A stretch of DNA of 21,797 bases from Bacteroidales bacterium (GTDB taxonomy: Bacteria > Bacteroidota > Bacteroidia > Bacteroidales > UBA7960): the NCBI GenBank assembly GCA_003554665.1, contig PWGY01000031.1, forward strand, positions 1 through 21,797. The letters are read 5' to 3'. Position numbers and translations under genes: made by a program. The first letter of the stretch is position 1. Each line of letters begins with the position of its first letter. This document shows positions 6,977 through 15,400 of this stretch, in pieces. The notes beneath the pieces were generated by a model. That model saw only the letters and a program-made list of their open reading frames with translations, had not been told where the DNA came from and did not search any database.

Positions 6977-8241
6977 GCGGAACGATGATAAAATCACCAA
7001 ACCTTCCCTATTGCAAGGGATGTGGCCACGATCTCATTGCCAAAAGCAGCACAAAAGCTTTGGAAAAATTGGGTTATAACCCCCTTGACGTTATTGCAGT
7101 AACCGACATTGGCTGTCACGGGATTATTGACAAATGCCTCAATACCCATACCGTACACGGACTTCACGGACGCTCCGTGGCATTGGGGGCAGGGATTTCT
7201 TTTGGTGCCGCAAACCAGAATCAGAAAATTGTGGTATTTGTCGGAGATGGAGGCACGACCATCGGTCTGCAGCACATCATGGAAGCAGCCCGTCTTAACC
7301 TGAATGTAACAGTGGTGGTACACAACAATATGTTGTACGGTATGACCGGGGGTCAAAGCAGCGGATTAACCCCCAGGGGCTTCTGCACCACCACCTCCTT
7401 CAAAGGCAATCCCTTTACCGGGTATGATATCTGCAAACTGGCACATACTGCCGGAGCCCGCTATGTTTCGAGGGTAATGGGTGTGGGCGACATTACCGAT
7501 GATATGATCAGGGCATTTGACCAGCAAGGATTTTCACTGGTTGAAGTCATGGAGATCTGTCCGAGTTATGGTGTAAAACTCAATCCGCGCCGAAAACTGA
7601 AGGAGATCGTGAAAGAATCGGGAAGAGAGCTGGGTGAATGGACCAATGATCTCCCTGCTTTTTCGGATCGCCAGGGCGACAAAACAGCAAATCTGCTTGA
7701 GAAAACTCCTGTCATAGAAAAAGCATTCAATCATCAGTTGCAAAAACCACTGTCACTGGTTATCAGTGGCTCGGCTGGTGAAGGTGTACAACTGGCAGCA
7801 AATATTTTTGCCAAGGCAGCCATGAGTGCAGGACTGCATGCTACCCAAAAGGGAAGTTACCCGGTAACGGTGGGAGTCGGATTTTCCACGGCAGAAATCA
7901 ATGTATCTCCGGAAGAAGTTCTTTTTCATGGCATAAGCGTTCCGGATATAGCACTGATCACTTCCACCGACGGCCTGCAGCATAACCTTCAGCGCATTGA
8001 AAAGATGCAGCAGGGAAAATTATTCATCGATTCAAGCCTTACGCCTCCAAAAACAGGGGCTGAGGTTATCCGGCGGGATTTCAGGTCCGTGGGCGCACGG
8101 AATGCAGCCATCCACTCCATACTATACCTGTGCGGACAAACTGGAATCCTTGAAGAATCGTCCGTATATCACATCATTCAGCAGGAGGGGAAGGCAGACA
8201 AAATGCCGATCGACAAGATTAAACAAGCCATGGAGAAATAA
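6973..8241 (+). CDS. 2-oxoacid:ferredoxin oxidoreductase, fused beta and gamma subunits
   Basis: This 422-residue protein combines two subunits that are usually separate. Residues 1 to about 225 are the thiamine-diphosphate-binding beta subunit. It has cysteines for a [4Fe-4S] cluster at 14, 17 (CKGCGH), 48 (DIGC) and 196 (EICPSYG), and the cofactor motif GDGG at 91-94 followed by HNN at 117-119 and YGMTGGQSS. After a linker, residues from about 258 to 400 are the gamma domain: SLVISGSAGEGVQLAANIF and then FSTAEINVS. Start ATG 6973 shares an ATGA overlap with the alpha stop codon. No ferredoxin-like delta subunit is encoded nearby, so electrons would leave through a separate ferredoxin. Beta-gamma fusions seem less common than separate genes or gamma-alpha fusions. 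The gene ends 22 bases before a convergent gene. Confidence 0.88.
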   Translation: MSGTMIKSPNLPYCKGCGHDLIAKSSTKALEKLGYNPLDVIAVTDIGCHGIIDKCLNTHTVHGLHGRSVALGAGISFGAANQNQKIVVFVGDGGTTIGLQHIMEAARLNLNVTVVVHNNMLYGMTGGQSSGLTPRGFCTTTSFKGNPFTGYDICKLAHTAGARYVSRVMGVGDITDDMIRAFDQQGFSLVEVMEICPSYGVKLNPRRKLKEIVKESGRELGEWTNDLPAFSDRQGDKTANLLEKTPVIEKAFNHQLQKPLSLVISGSAGEGVQLAANIFAKAAMSAGLHATQKGSYPVTVGVGFSTAEINVSPEEVLFHGISVPDIALITSTDGLQHNLQRIEKMQQGKLFIDSSLTPPKTGAEVIRRDFRSVGARNAAIHSILYLCGQTGILEESSVYHIIQQEGKADKMPIDKIKQAMEK

Positions 8242-8263
8242 AACTTCTGAATGAACCGGATTG

Positions 8264-9160
8264 TCAGCCAAAGGATTCCTCCAGCCGGTTTCGAAGGGTT
8301 TCCAGATCCGACTTCCTGTCTGAATCTCCCATGGTATCATATGCCGCTGCCAGGCTGTTCAGCATGCGTGTGAGAATTTCCAGATCACTGCATGGCCTGA
8401 AAAACTCTGGCAAAGGTTCAAAATCAAGTTTTTTCAGGAATTTATTGATCTCTTTGGCAGAGAATACATCGCCTCCGCTGAACGCATTAATATAAAAAAG
8501 GGGTACACCCTCACTGAAATTCCTTTGAGAAACATCTAAGGATTCACCCATATAGGCCAGAATAAAGTGTTCCGGCAGATTAATGCCTCTAACGGGAATA
8601 TCGAGGCTGCGGGCCAATAACAAATACAAAAGCCCCATACTTAGCGGACTTCCCTTCCTGGTTTTCAAAACCCGGTTGATCAGTGAATTATCAGGGTCAT
8701 GGTAATCCTCAAGGTTCCCCTGAAAACGGTGGATGCCATAAAAAACGTGGTTCAGTACCTTAATCTGCTCCAGGGCGGTCAGGTTTTCGTTGACCTCCAG
8801 CCAGACATCCCGGCGTATAGCGGCAATCTCCTTCCTGATTTCGTTATCACAAATATCCGGATAACTATAACGACTCACTGACAGCCAGGCCGATAAAAGA
8901 TCTTTTTCCGGGCTTGCAGTCCAGGCAAACAGATCAGCAGAAAGTTGCTCATAGCGAATTCCATGCTTAATCTGCGCAATCCGCTCACCAAGGTTCTTGT
9001 CTTCTGTGCTGGTCTCCGCCTCCTCAACAAATGGAAGAGCATCGTACCCCATCTGAATAATTTTCAGGTAAATTTCTCTGAAAACTTTCGGATCCGGATC
9101 ATCAATCATGCTGATCAGGGCCTGAATTTCTCGTTCTCTGGTATCTTGTTCCGTCCCCAT
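8264..9160 (-). CDS. SirB1-family transglutaminase-like protein
   Basis: The 298-residue product matches the SirB1/transglutaminase-like family (Transglut_core2 type) in its central block. Residues 168-203 contain TRKGSPLSMGLLYLLLARSLDIPVRGINLPEHFILAY, read in pieces around KGSPLSMG, LARSLDIPV and NLPEHFILAY. The N-terminus is predicted to be helical (residues 5-75). The position where transglutaminase-like enzymes carry a nucleophilic Cys is occupied by Ser/Met, so an enzymatic role is doubtful. The biochemical function of the family is not established. I chose the ATG at 9160, 13 bases after the stop codon of the upstream phosphorylase. An in-frame ATG at 9193 would add 11 residues and overlap that gene by 20 bases. 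It is probably transcribed with the phosphorylase. It converges on the oxidoreductase gene with 22 bases between and no clear terminator. Confidence 0.8.
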   Translation of the reverse strand: MGTEQDTREREIQALISMIDDPDPKVFREIYLKIIQMGYDALPFVEEAETSTEDKNLGERIAQIKHGIRYEQLSADLFAWTASPEKDLLSAWLSVSRYSYPDICDNEIRKEIAAIRRDVWLEVNENLTALEQIKVLNHVFYGIHRFQGNLEDYHDPDNSLINRVLKTRKGSPLSMGLLYLLLARSLDIPVRGINLPEHFILAYMGESLDVSQRNFSEGVPLFYINAFSGGDVFSAKEINKFLKKLDFEPLPEFFRPCSDLEILTRMLNSLAAAYDTMGDSDRKSDLETLRNRLEESFG

Positions 9161-9173
9161 CACAAAAGATGTA

Positions 9174-10043
9174 TTATGAAGCCACGCGGTCAAGGACCAT
9201 ACGAATCATCTGGTCCACTGCATTTTTATAATCCTGACTGTATGTTTTGCCGGGCCTGTTGGCAATTACTGTACATATGGTCAGCGCATGGTGGCCCAGC
9301 AACCTGCCAAGGCCATACAAGGCAGAAGTTTCCATTTCAAAATTCGTAATCGACAACCCCTGAAACCGGAAACTTTCAATGGTTTCATTCAGCTCCGGTG
9401 ATGCCAGCGGGATTCGCAAACTCCTGCCCTGCGGACCGTAAAACCCATTCGCTGTGGCGGTAATTCCCGTCCGAAGCCCCCCGGCAAACTTTTTCATCAA
9501 GGCATCCGAAGCCTTAACGATATATGGATAAGGCAACTGATCGCCCCATGAGGTATGCTTCACAAAAGCATCTGCCATGGCATTCTCAGTGATCCCTTCA
9601 TGGCGGTAAAAATGCAGCAGTCCGTCAAAACCCAGGCCATAAGCCGATGCAACAAAGCTATCTACTGCTATATACTTTTGCAATGCTCCGGTTGTCCCGA
9701 GGCGGATGAGATTCAAAGAGCGATGCTCCGGATTAAGCTGACGGGATGACAGGTCTATGTTCACCAGAGCATCCAGTTCATTCAGCACTATGTCAATATT
9801 GTCTGTACCAATTCCTGTGGAAACAACCGAAAGGCGCTTCCCATTATAGGTGCCCGTATGGGTCACAAATTCACGGTTCTGCACTTTGTGCTCAATGGAG
9901 TCAAAATAACATGAAACTGCACCTACACGCCCCTGATCCCCGACAAGAATGACGGTATCGGCAACCTGTTCGGGCCGGAGTTTCAAATGATAAATGCTTC
10001 CGTCAGGGTTTACAATCAGCTCCGATTCCTTGAATTGTTTCAT
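9174..10043 (-). CDS. Nucleoside phosphorylase, uridine phosphorylase-like
   Basis: This protein belongs to the PNP/UDP phosphorylase family, which splits nucleosides with phosphate to a free base and ribose-1-phosphate for salvage. It has 289 residues. Visible motifs are VILVGDQGRV near residue 35 (the phosphate-binding GDPxR loop, here with Gln instead of Pro), REFVTHTGTYNGKRLSVV, STGIGTDNIDIVLNEL, and RLGTTGAL. Near the C-terminus ITNFEMETSALYGL contains the ribose-binding E-M-E motif. The overall pattern is closest to uridine phosphorylases, but the base specificity cannot be fixed by eye. It is the first gene of a minus-strand pair with the SirB1-like gene. A -7 box lies about 37-44 bases upstream of its ATG. 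Confidence 0.88.
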   Translation of the reverse strand: MKQFKESELIVNPDGSIYHLKLRPEQVADTVILVGDQGRVGAVSCYFDSIEHKVQNREFVTHTGTYNGKRLSVVSTGIGTDNIDIVLNELDALVNIDLSSRQLNPEHRSLNLIRLGTTGALQKYIAVDSFVASAYGLGFDGLLHFYRHEGITENAMADAFVKHTSWGDQLPYPYIVKASDALMKKFAGGLRTGITATANGFYGPQGRSLRIPLASPELNETIESFRFQGLSITNFEMETSALYGLGRLLGHHALTICTVIANRPGKTYSQDYKNAVDQMIRMVLDRVAS

Positions 10044-10079
10044 ATTATATAAAGCAGTTTACGCATGCGGTCAAACAAA

Positions 10080-10112
10080 CAAAAATATCAATTATTATAA
10101 TAATTACCTAAA
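10080..10112 (-). promoter_or_regulatory. Putative minus-strand promoter for the phosphorylase gene
   Basis: On the minus strand TATTTTTG (plus-strand 10080-10087) matches TAnnTTTG. A TTTA element (plus-strand 10109-10112), one base off the TTTG -33 box, lies 21 bases upstream. The leader would be about 30 bases. The spacer contains a perfect 16-base palindrome. Confidence 0.42.
10090..10105. repeat. Perfect 16-base palindrome in the divergent intergenic region
   Basis: AATTATTATAATAATT reads identically on both strands. It lies between the proposed -33 and -7 boxes of the phosphorylase promoter and about 47 bases upstream of cinA, a position where a dimeric repressor could act. The region is AT-rich, which raises the chance of a random palindrome. 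Confidence 0.6.
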
Positions 10113-10135
10113 TACTTTTAGTCCCGGATTATCCT

Positions 10136-10143
10136 TATTTTTG
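10136..10143 (+). promoter_or_regulatory. Putative -7 box for cinA, almost at the start codon
   Basis: TATTTTTG at 10136-10143 fits TAnnTTTG and ends only 8 bases before the cinA ATG at 10152. A TTTT stretch at 10116-10119 could act as -33 element, 16 bases away, slightly shorter than usual. If used, the transcript would have almost no leader. Confidence 0.4.
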
Positions 10144-10151
10144 GCCAAAAA

Positions 10152-11411
10152 ATGATGGATGCCTCAATTATTACCGTCGGTGATGAATTACTCTCCGGGT
10201 TAACGGTGAACACCAATGCAGCCTGGATTGCATCCCGGCTAAACCTGGCCGGAATCATGGTTAAGGAGATACAGGTAACGGGAGATGAAGAACCCGGTAT
10301 TCTCAGGGCATTGGAGGTTGCTGCCGGTCATTCAGACCTTGTGCTGATCACAGGAGGGCTGGGGCCCACACGCGATGACATTACCAAACGTTCGCTCTGT
10401 AATTTTTTCAATTGTGCATTGCGGCAGGATGCGGTTGTACTGGAAGATATCCGTCAATTCTTTTTGCGCAGGGGTATGGAGATCACAGAAGTAAACCGCA
10501 GACAGGCTGAGGTACCGGAAAAAGCTGACGTGATCAGAAACCCCAATGGAACAGCACCGGGTTTGGTATTCCGGCAAAACAACACCATTTTTGTGGCCAT
10601 GCCGGGTGTTCCTTTTGAGATGAAGGAAATGATGGATCAACAGGTGATCCCACTGCTGAATAAAAAGGACAGGAAACAGTCTATAATCCACAAAACAATT
10701 CTGACCCATGGAGTCGGAGAATCCGCACTGGCTGAACTGATTGCCTCCTGGGAGCGTTCACTGCCTGAAACCATCCGTCTTGCTTACCTGCCATCTCCCG
10801 GAATTGTCAGACTCAGGCTGACAGCCAAAGGAAACCGGGAAATAGAACTGAGAGAAATCCTGAATCAGGAAGTTGAAAAGCTGCATAAGATCATTCCGGA
10901 ACATATCTGGGGTTATGACAACGATACCCTCGAAGGCATTACAGGGCAAATCCTGAAAAATCACGGCCTCAGGCTGGGGACTGCAGAGAGCTGCACAGGT
11001 GGTTACATCGCCCACCGGATTACAAGCATACCCGGAAGCTCTCAATGGTTCAACGGTTGCGTGGTTGCTTATTCCAACCGAATCAAAGAAACCTTGCTGA
11101 AAGTAAACCCGGATCTGATCCTTAACCATGGGGCGGTCAGCACAGAAGTAGCCGAAACCATGGCTACCGGAGCCCAAAAAGCATTGCATTGCGAATATTC
11201 TATAGGTATCACAGGCATCGCAGGCCCCGGAGGAGGAAGCAAGGAAAAACCCGTAGGTACAGTTTGCATAGCAGTGGCAGGCCCTTTCTCTGTGGTCAGC
11301 AGAAAATTCCGGTTTGGCGACAACAGAGAGAGAAATATCCTGCGTGCAGCGAATGCAGCCCTGGCTTTGCTCAAAGAAAAAATGGAATCAGATCTGGGAA
11401 AAGCCAAATAA
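10152..11411 (+). CDS. cinA: CinA-family nicotinamide-nucleotide amidohydrolase
   Basis: CinA family proteins deamidate nicotinamide mononucleotide (PncC activity), and the full-length form also has an N-terminal molybdopterin-binding-like (COG1058) domain with ADP-ribose pyrophosphatase activity in characterised members. The 419-residue protein has both. The N-terminal domain (residues 1 to about 170) contains IITVGDELLSG, then ITGGLGPTRDDITK. The C-terminal amidase domain (from about 255) contains AESCTGGYIAHR at 278-289, VVAYSNRIKE, the HGAVSTEVAETMA segment, and IGITGIAGPGGGSKEKPVGTV. It reads ATG ATG GAT at the start, so it begins at 10152 or 10155. A -7 box sits just upstream. The next gene, fbp, has its own apparent promoter. 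Confidence 0.95.
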   Translation: MMDASIITVGDELLSGLTVNTNAAWIASRLNLAGIMVKEIQVTGDEEPGILRALEVAAGHSDLVLITGGLGPTRDDITKRSLCNFFNCALRQDAVVLEDIRQFFLRRGMEITEVNRRQAEVPEKADVIRNPNGTAPGLVFRQNNTIFVAMPGVPFEMKEMMDQQVIPLLNKKDRKQSIIHKTILTHGVGESALAELIASWERSLPETIRLAYLPSPGIVRLRLTAKGNREIELREILNQEVEKLHKIIPEHIWGYDNDTLEGITGQILKNHGLRLGTAESCTGGYIAHRITSIPGSSQWFNGCVVAYSNRIKETLLKVNPDLILNHGAVSTEVAETMATGAQKALHCEYSIGITGIAGPGGGSKEKPVGTVCIAVAGPFSVVSRKFRFGDNRERNILRAANAALALLKEKMESDLGKAK

Positions 11412-11415
11412 GCAA

Positions 11416-11423
11416 TATATTTG
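11416..11423 (+). promoter_or_regulatory. Putative -7 box for fbp
   Basis: TATATTTG at 11416-11423 is an excellent match to TAnnTTTG, four bases after the cinA stop codon. The -33 region is poor (CTGG around 11394-11397). Transcription would begin near 11430, leaving a leader of about 36 bases to the fbp ATG. The TTG that formally opens the fbp frame (11421) lies inside this box. Confidence 0.45.
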
Positions 11424-11465
11424 TTCCGGATCAACAAAACAATCACCAAATCATTCATCAGGGCC

Positions 11466-12488
11466 ATGATGCAAAGAAGCAAGATCACCACACTAACCGA
11501 ATTTATCATCCGAAGACAATCGGAGTACCCCCATGCTAAAGGAGCACTCACACGACTGCTGAATGACATTGCCACGGCAGCCAAAATTGTGAACCGCGAG
11601 ATCAATGCCGCTGGTCTGGTGGATATTCTGGGTAGCGTGGGCAGTGAAAACATCCAGGGTGAAGCCCAGAAAAAACTGGATGTCTTCGCCAATGAAACCT
11701 TCATTACTGCGCTTAAGGGAGGTGGAGAATGCTCAGCAATCGCCTCTGAAGAGAACGAAAAAGTAATCTCCTTCCGTGACGATTTTTCCGAACTGGGTAA
11801 ATATGTAATCGCCATTGACCCGCTCGACGGGAGCAGCAACATCGATGCCAATGTTTCCATAGGCACCATCTTCTCCATCTACCGCCGGGTTACTGAAGTC
11901 GGTGGTGGTACTGAAAAAGACCTTTTACAGCCGGGAGTGAATCTGGCTGCAGCAGGATATGTCATCTACGGTTCGTCAACCATGCTGGTATACTCCACCG
12001 GGAAAGGGGTAAATGGATTCACCCTGGATCCTTCCGTAGGCATTTTTTGCCTTTCCCATCCGGACATGCATTTCCCGGAAAAAGCAAATATCTATTCCAT
12101 CAACGAAGGCAATTATATTTACTTTCCGGAAGGGGTGAAACAATACATCAAATACTGCCAGGAAGATGATCCGGAAAGCTATCGTCCGTATACTTCGCGA
12201 TACATTGGTTCACTGGTGTCTGATTTTCACCGAAACCTCATTAAGGGAGGGATTTTTCTTTACCCGGGTACAACCAAAAAACCTGAAGGCAAGTTACGCC
12301 TGCTCTACGAATGCAACCCGATTGCCTTTCTTGCAGAACAGGCAGGGGGAAAAGCCAGCAACGGACATAAACGTATCCTTGAAATTAATCCCATAGGGTT
12401 GCACCAGCGGTCACCTTTATTCACAGGGCCAAAATGGATGGTTGAAAAAGTGGAAGGGTTTTTGCAGGAGGCTGGCGAAAACAACTAA
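11466..12488 (+). CDS. fbp: Fructose-1,6-bisphosphatase, class I
   Basis: This enzyme removes the 1-phosphate from fructose-1,6-bisphosphate, the committed step of gluconeogenesis, in the cytoplasm with Mg2+. The 340-residue product has the class I signatures: GAL..LL near residues 26-32, [11 protein letters not shown] (Glu metal ligands), and the metal/substrate motif [11 protein letters not shown] at 117-127. It also has [48 protein letters not shown] and the C-terminal [21 protein letters not shown]. The frame is open from a TTG at 11421, but that codon overlaps the probable promoter. The adjacent ATGs at 11466 and 11469 give the usual family N-terminus ([10 protein letters not shown]). 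mfd follows 4 bases after the stop, so fbp and mfd are probably cotranscribed. Confidence 0.95.
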   Translation: MMQRSKITTLTEFIIRRQSEYPHAKGALTRLLNDIATAAKIVNREINAAGLVDILGSVGSENIQGEAQKKLDVFANETFITALKGGGECSAIASEENEKVISFRDDFSELGKYVIAIDPLDGSSNIDANVSIGTIFSIYRRVTEVGGGTEKDLLQPGVNLAAAGYVIYGSSTMLVYSTGKGVNGFTLDPSVGIFCLSHPDMHFPEKANIYSINEGNYIYFPEGVKQYIKYCQEDDPESYRPYTSRYIGSLVSDFHRNLIKGGIFLYPGTTKKPEGKLRLLYECNPIAFLAEQAGGKASNGHKRILEINPIGLHQRSPLFTGPKWMVEKVEGFLQEAGENN

Positions 12489-12492
12489 CAAC

Positions 12493-15400
12493 GTGCTGAA
12501 TTCCGATAAATTATTAGACCTGTTCCGGCAGGATGAATCATTCTCCGCCCTGCTGGATTTTTTAAAGCAGAAAGCACCTTCAGCGGCAAACCTTAAGGGA
12601 ATGGCCGGATCATCTGCGGCTGTGCTGGCTGCAGCTGCAATCAGAAAGATCAATAAGCCTTTTCTTTTCCTGCTTTCTGACAGGGAAACGGCAGCCTACT
12701 TCTTCAATGACCTGGAGAGTTTACTCGGAGAACGGGATGCCTCTTACGAAAACCGCAACTGTTTTTTCTTTCCCTCATCCTACAAAACACCCTTTCAGTC
12801 TCAGGAAGAAGACAATGCAGGAATCCTTTTAAGGTCAGAGGTTGTCAACCGCCTGGTTTCAGATGGCAAAAACACCATCATCGTCACTTATCCTGAAGCC
12901 CTCTGTGAAAATGTCATTTCACGAAAAGCACTTAAAAAAAACCTGGTAACCATCACCAAAGGGGAACAACTTTCCGTGGACTTTTTACTTGAGGTGTTGC
13001 TGGAAGAGGGGTTCGAGCGCGTTGACTTTGTAGTGGAGCCGGGAGAATTTTCCGTCAGGGGAGGCATCATTGACGTATTCTCTTTTTCCAACGATCATCC
13101 CTTTCGCATTGAAATCATGGGAGACCAGGTGGAAAGCCTAAGAACCTTTAACACCGAAAGCCAGCTTTCCATTGAAATACAGGATAAAATAAGCATACTG
13201 CCCGACATCCATGCCATGTCGCAGGAAACCAGGCATACTGAATTTTTGCTGAATTCCATGCCTGCTGCAACGGTGGTCTGGAGTGAAAATATTGAAGTGG
13301 CAACGGATGTGATTCACGAAGCTTTTGTATCAGAAAAGATTACCGAACCACAGTTTATCGGGGCAGAAAGATTTCTCCGGGAGATAAACAGCCACCTGCT
13401 GGTGGAGTTCCACCGGACGACAACACCACAAAACAAGGGACAAACCTTTACTTTCAACTTTTCTCCCCAGCCGAATTTCAACAAGCACATCGAGCTGTTG
13501 AGGAACAACCTGGAAGAAAATACCGCAAAGGATCTGAATAATATTATCCTGTGCGATACACCAAAACAGGCTGAGCGCATCCGTACCATATTCGAAACAA
13601 TCCGGGAGTCCGAAGATGGCGTCCTGAATTTTCAACATGAAATTTTGCTGATGACCCTGCACGAAGGGTTTATCGACCACCAAAATAAAGTGGCCTGCTA
13701 TACCGATCATCAGATTTTTGACCGTTACCATCGTTACCGGATTCGTGATAAATTCCCGGGGAAGCAGGCCCTCAGCATAAAAGCCCTTTACAACCTGAAA
13801 CCGGGTGATTATGTGACCCATATTGATCACGGGATCGGGGTTTTCAGCGGACTGGAGAAGATCGAAGTCAACGGACGACTGCAGGAGGCAATACGCCTGA
13901 TCTATAAAAACCAGGATATTCTGTATGTCAGCATCCACAGCCTTCACAGGGTGTCAAAATATACGGGCAAAGAAGGTGTCGCTCCCTCCCTGCACCGGTT
14001 GGGATCCGGTGCCTGGAGCAAGCTGAAGAACAAGACAAAGAAAAAAGTCAAAGACATCGCTCAGGGCCTGATCGCCCTTTACGCAAAGCGACGCGAACAG
14101 AAAGGACATGCCTTTTCTGCTGACAGCTACCTTCAGCACGAATTGGAAGCATCCTTCATGTACGAAGACACCCCTGATCAGGAAAAGGCGACCATGGATG
14201 TAAAAAAAGACATGGAATCGCCCCACCCGATGGACAGACTAATCTGTGGAGACGTGGGTTTCGGAAAGACAGAAGTTGCCATCCGGGCTGCCTTCAAAGC
14301 CGTAAGCGATTCCAAACAAGTTGCCGTATTGGTTCCGACCACCATCCTGGCACTGCAGCATTACTATACTTTCAGGGAAAGACTTCGTGACTTCCCGTGT
14401 ACCATTGATTACGTGAGCCGTTTCCGGACAGCATCTCAGAAAAAAAAGGCACTTCAGGCTGCCAAAGACGGTAAGGTAGATATTTTGATCGGAACCCACA
14501 GGTTATTAAGCAAAGATGTACGGTTCAAAGACCTGGGGCTTCTCGTAGTTGATGAGGAACAAAAATTCGGGGTCAGCTCTAAAGAAAAACTCAAACAGCT
14601 TAGGGTAAACGTTGACACCCTGACACTTACTGCCACCCCCATTCCCCGAACCCTCCAGTTCTCCCTGATGGGCGCGAGGGATCTGTCCTATATCAACACC
14701 CCGCCACCCAACAGGTATCCCATCATTACAGAGGTACATGCGTTCAATGAGGATCTGATCAGGGATGCGGTAAACTATGAAGTTTCCAGGGGCGGACAGG
14801 TTTTCTTTGTGCATAACCGGGTTCAGAACATTGCGGAAGTGGCAGAAATCATCAGGCGGAACTGCCCTGACGCCAGGGTTGCCATCGGTCACGGTCAGCT
14901 TGACGGAAGTCAGCTCGAAAAAGTCATGGTAGACTTTATACACGGGGCCTATGATGTTTTGGTATCCACCACAATCATTGAGTCCGGGCTTGACATTCCC
15001 AATGCCAATACCATTATCATCAACAATGCGAACCATTTCGGCCTGAGTGACCTGCATCAAATGCGTGGCAGGGTCGGAAGAACAAACAAAAAGGCATTCT
15101 GCTACCTGCTTTCTCCCCCCATGAGCACCCTGACGGAAGAGGCCAGGCGCAGGCTTAAAGCCATTGAAGAGTTTTCAGAACTGGGAAGCGGCTTCAACAT
15201 AGCTATGCGGGATCTTGATATCAGGGGAGCAGGAAATTTGCTTGGAGCCGAACAAAGCGGATTCATCAGTGAGGTGGGATTTGATACGTATCACAAGATC
15301 CTTGACGAAGCCATCGGCGAATTAAAAGAAAATGAATTCAAAGGGGTTTTTTCCGGGGGCCGTGAAAGTCCTGAAAAGGTTAAGCAGACAGCAGATTGTC

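Noticed and set aside
8254..8290. AACCGG/CCGGTT inverted repeat as a bidirectional terminator between convergent genes
   Set aside because: Only a 6-bp stem with a 25-base loop, reaching into the SirB1-like coding region, and without T tracts.
11069..11878. 269-codon minus-strand open frame
   Set aside because: It lies antisense to cinA and fbp, both of which show complete, well-conserved motifs. The antisense translation is Ser/Leu/Ala-rich without recognisable domains.
13330..13947. 205-codon minus-strand open frame
   Set aside because: It is antisense to the middle of mfd, whose domain order is continuous across this stretch.
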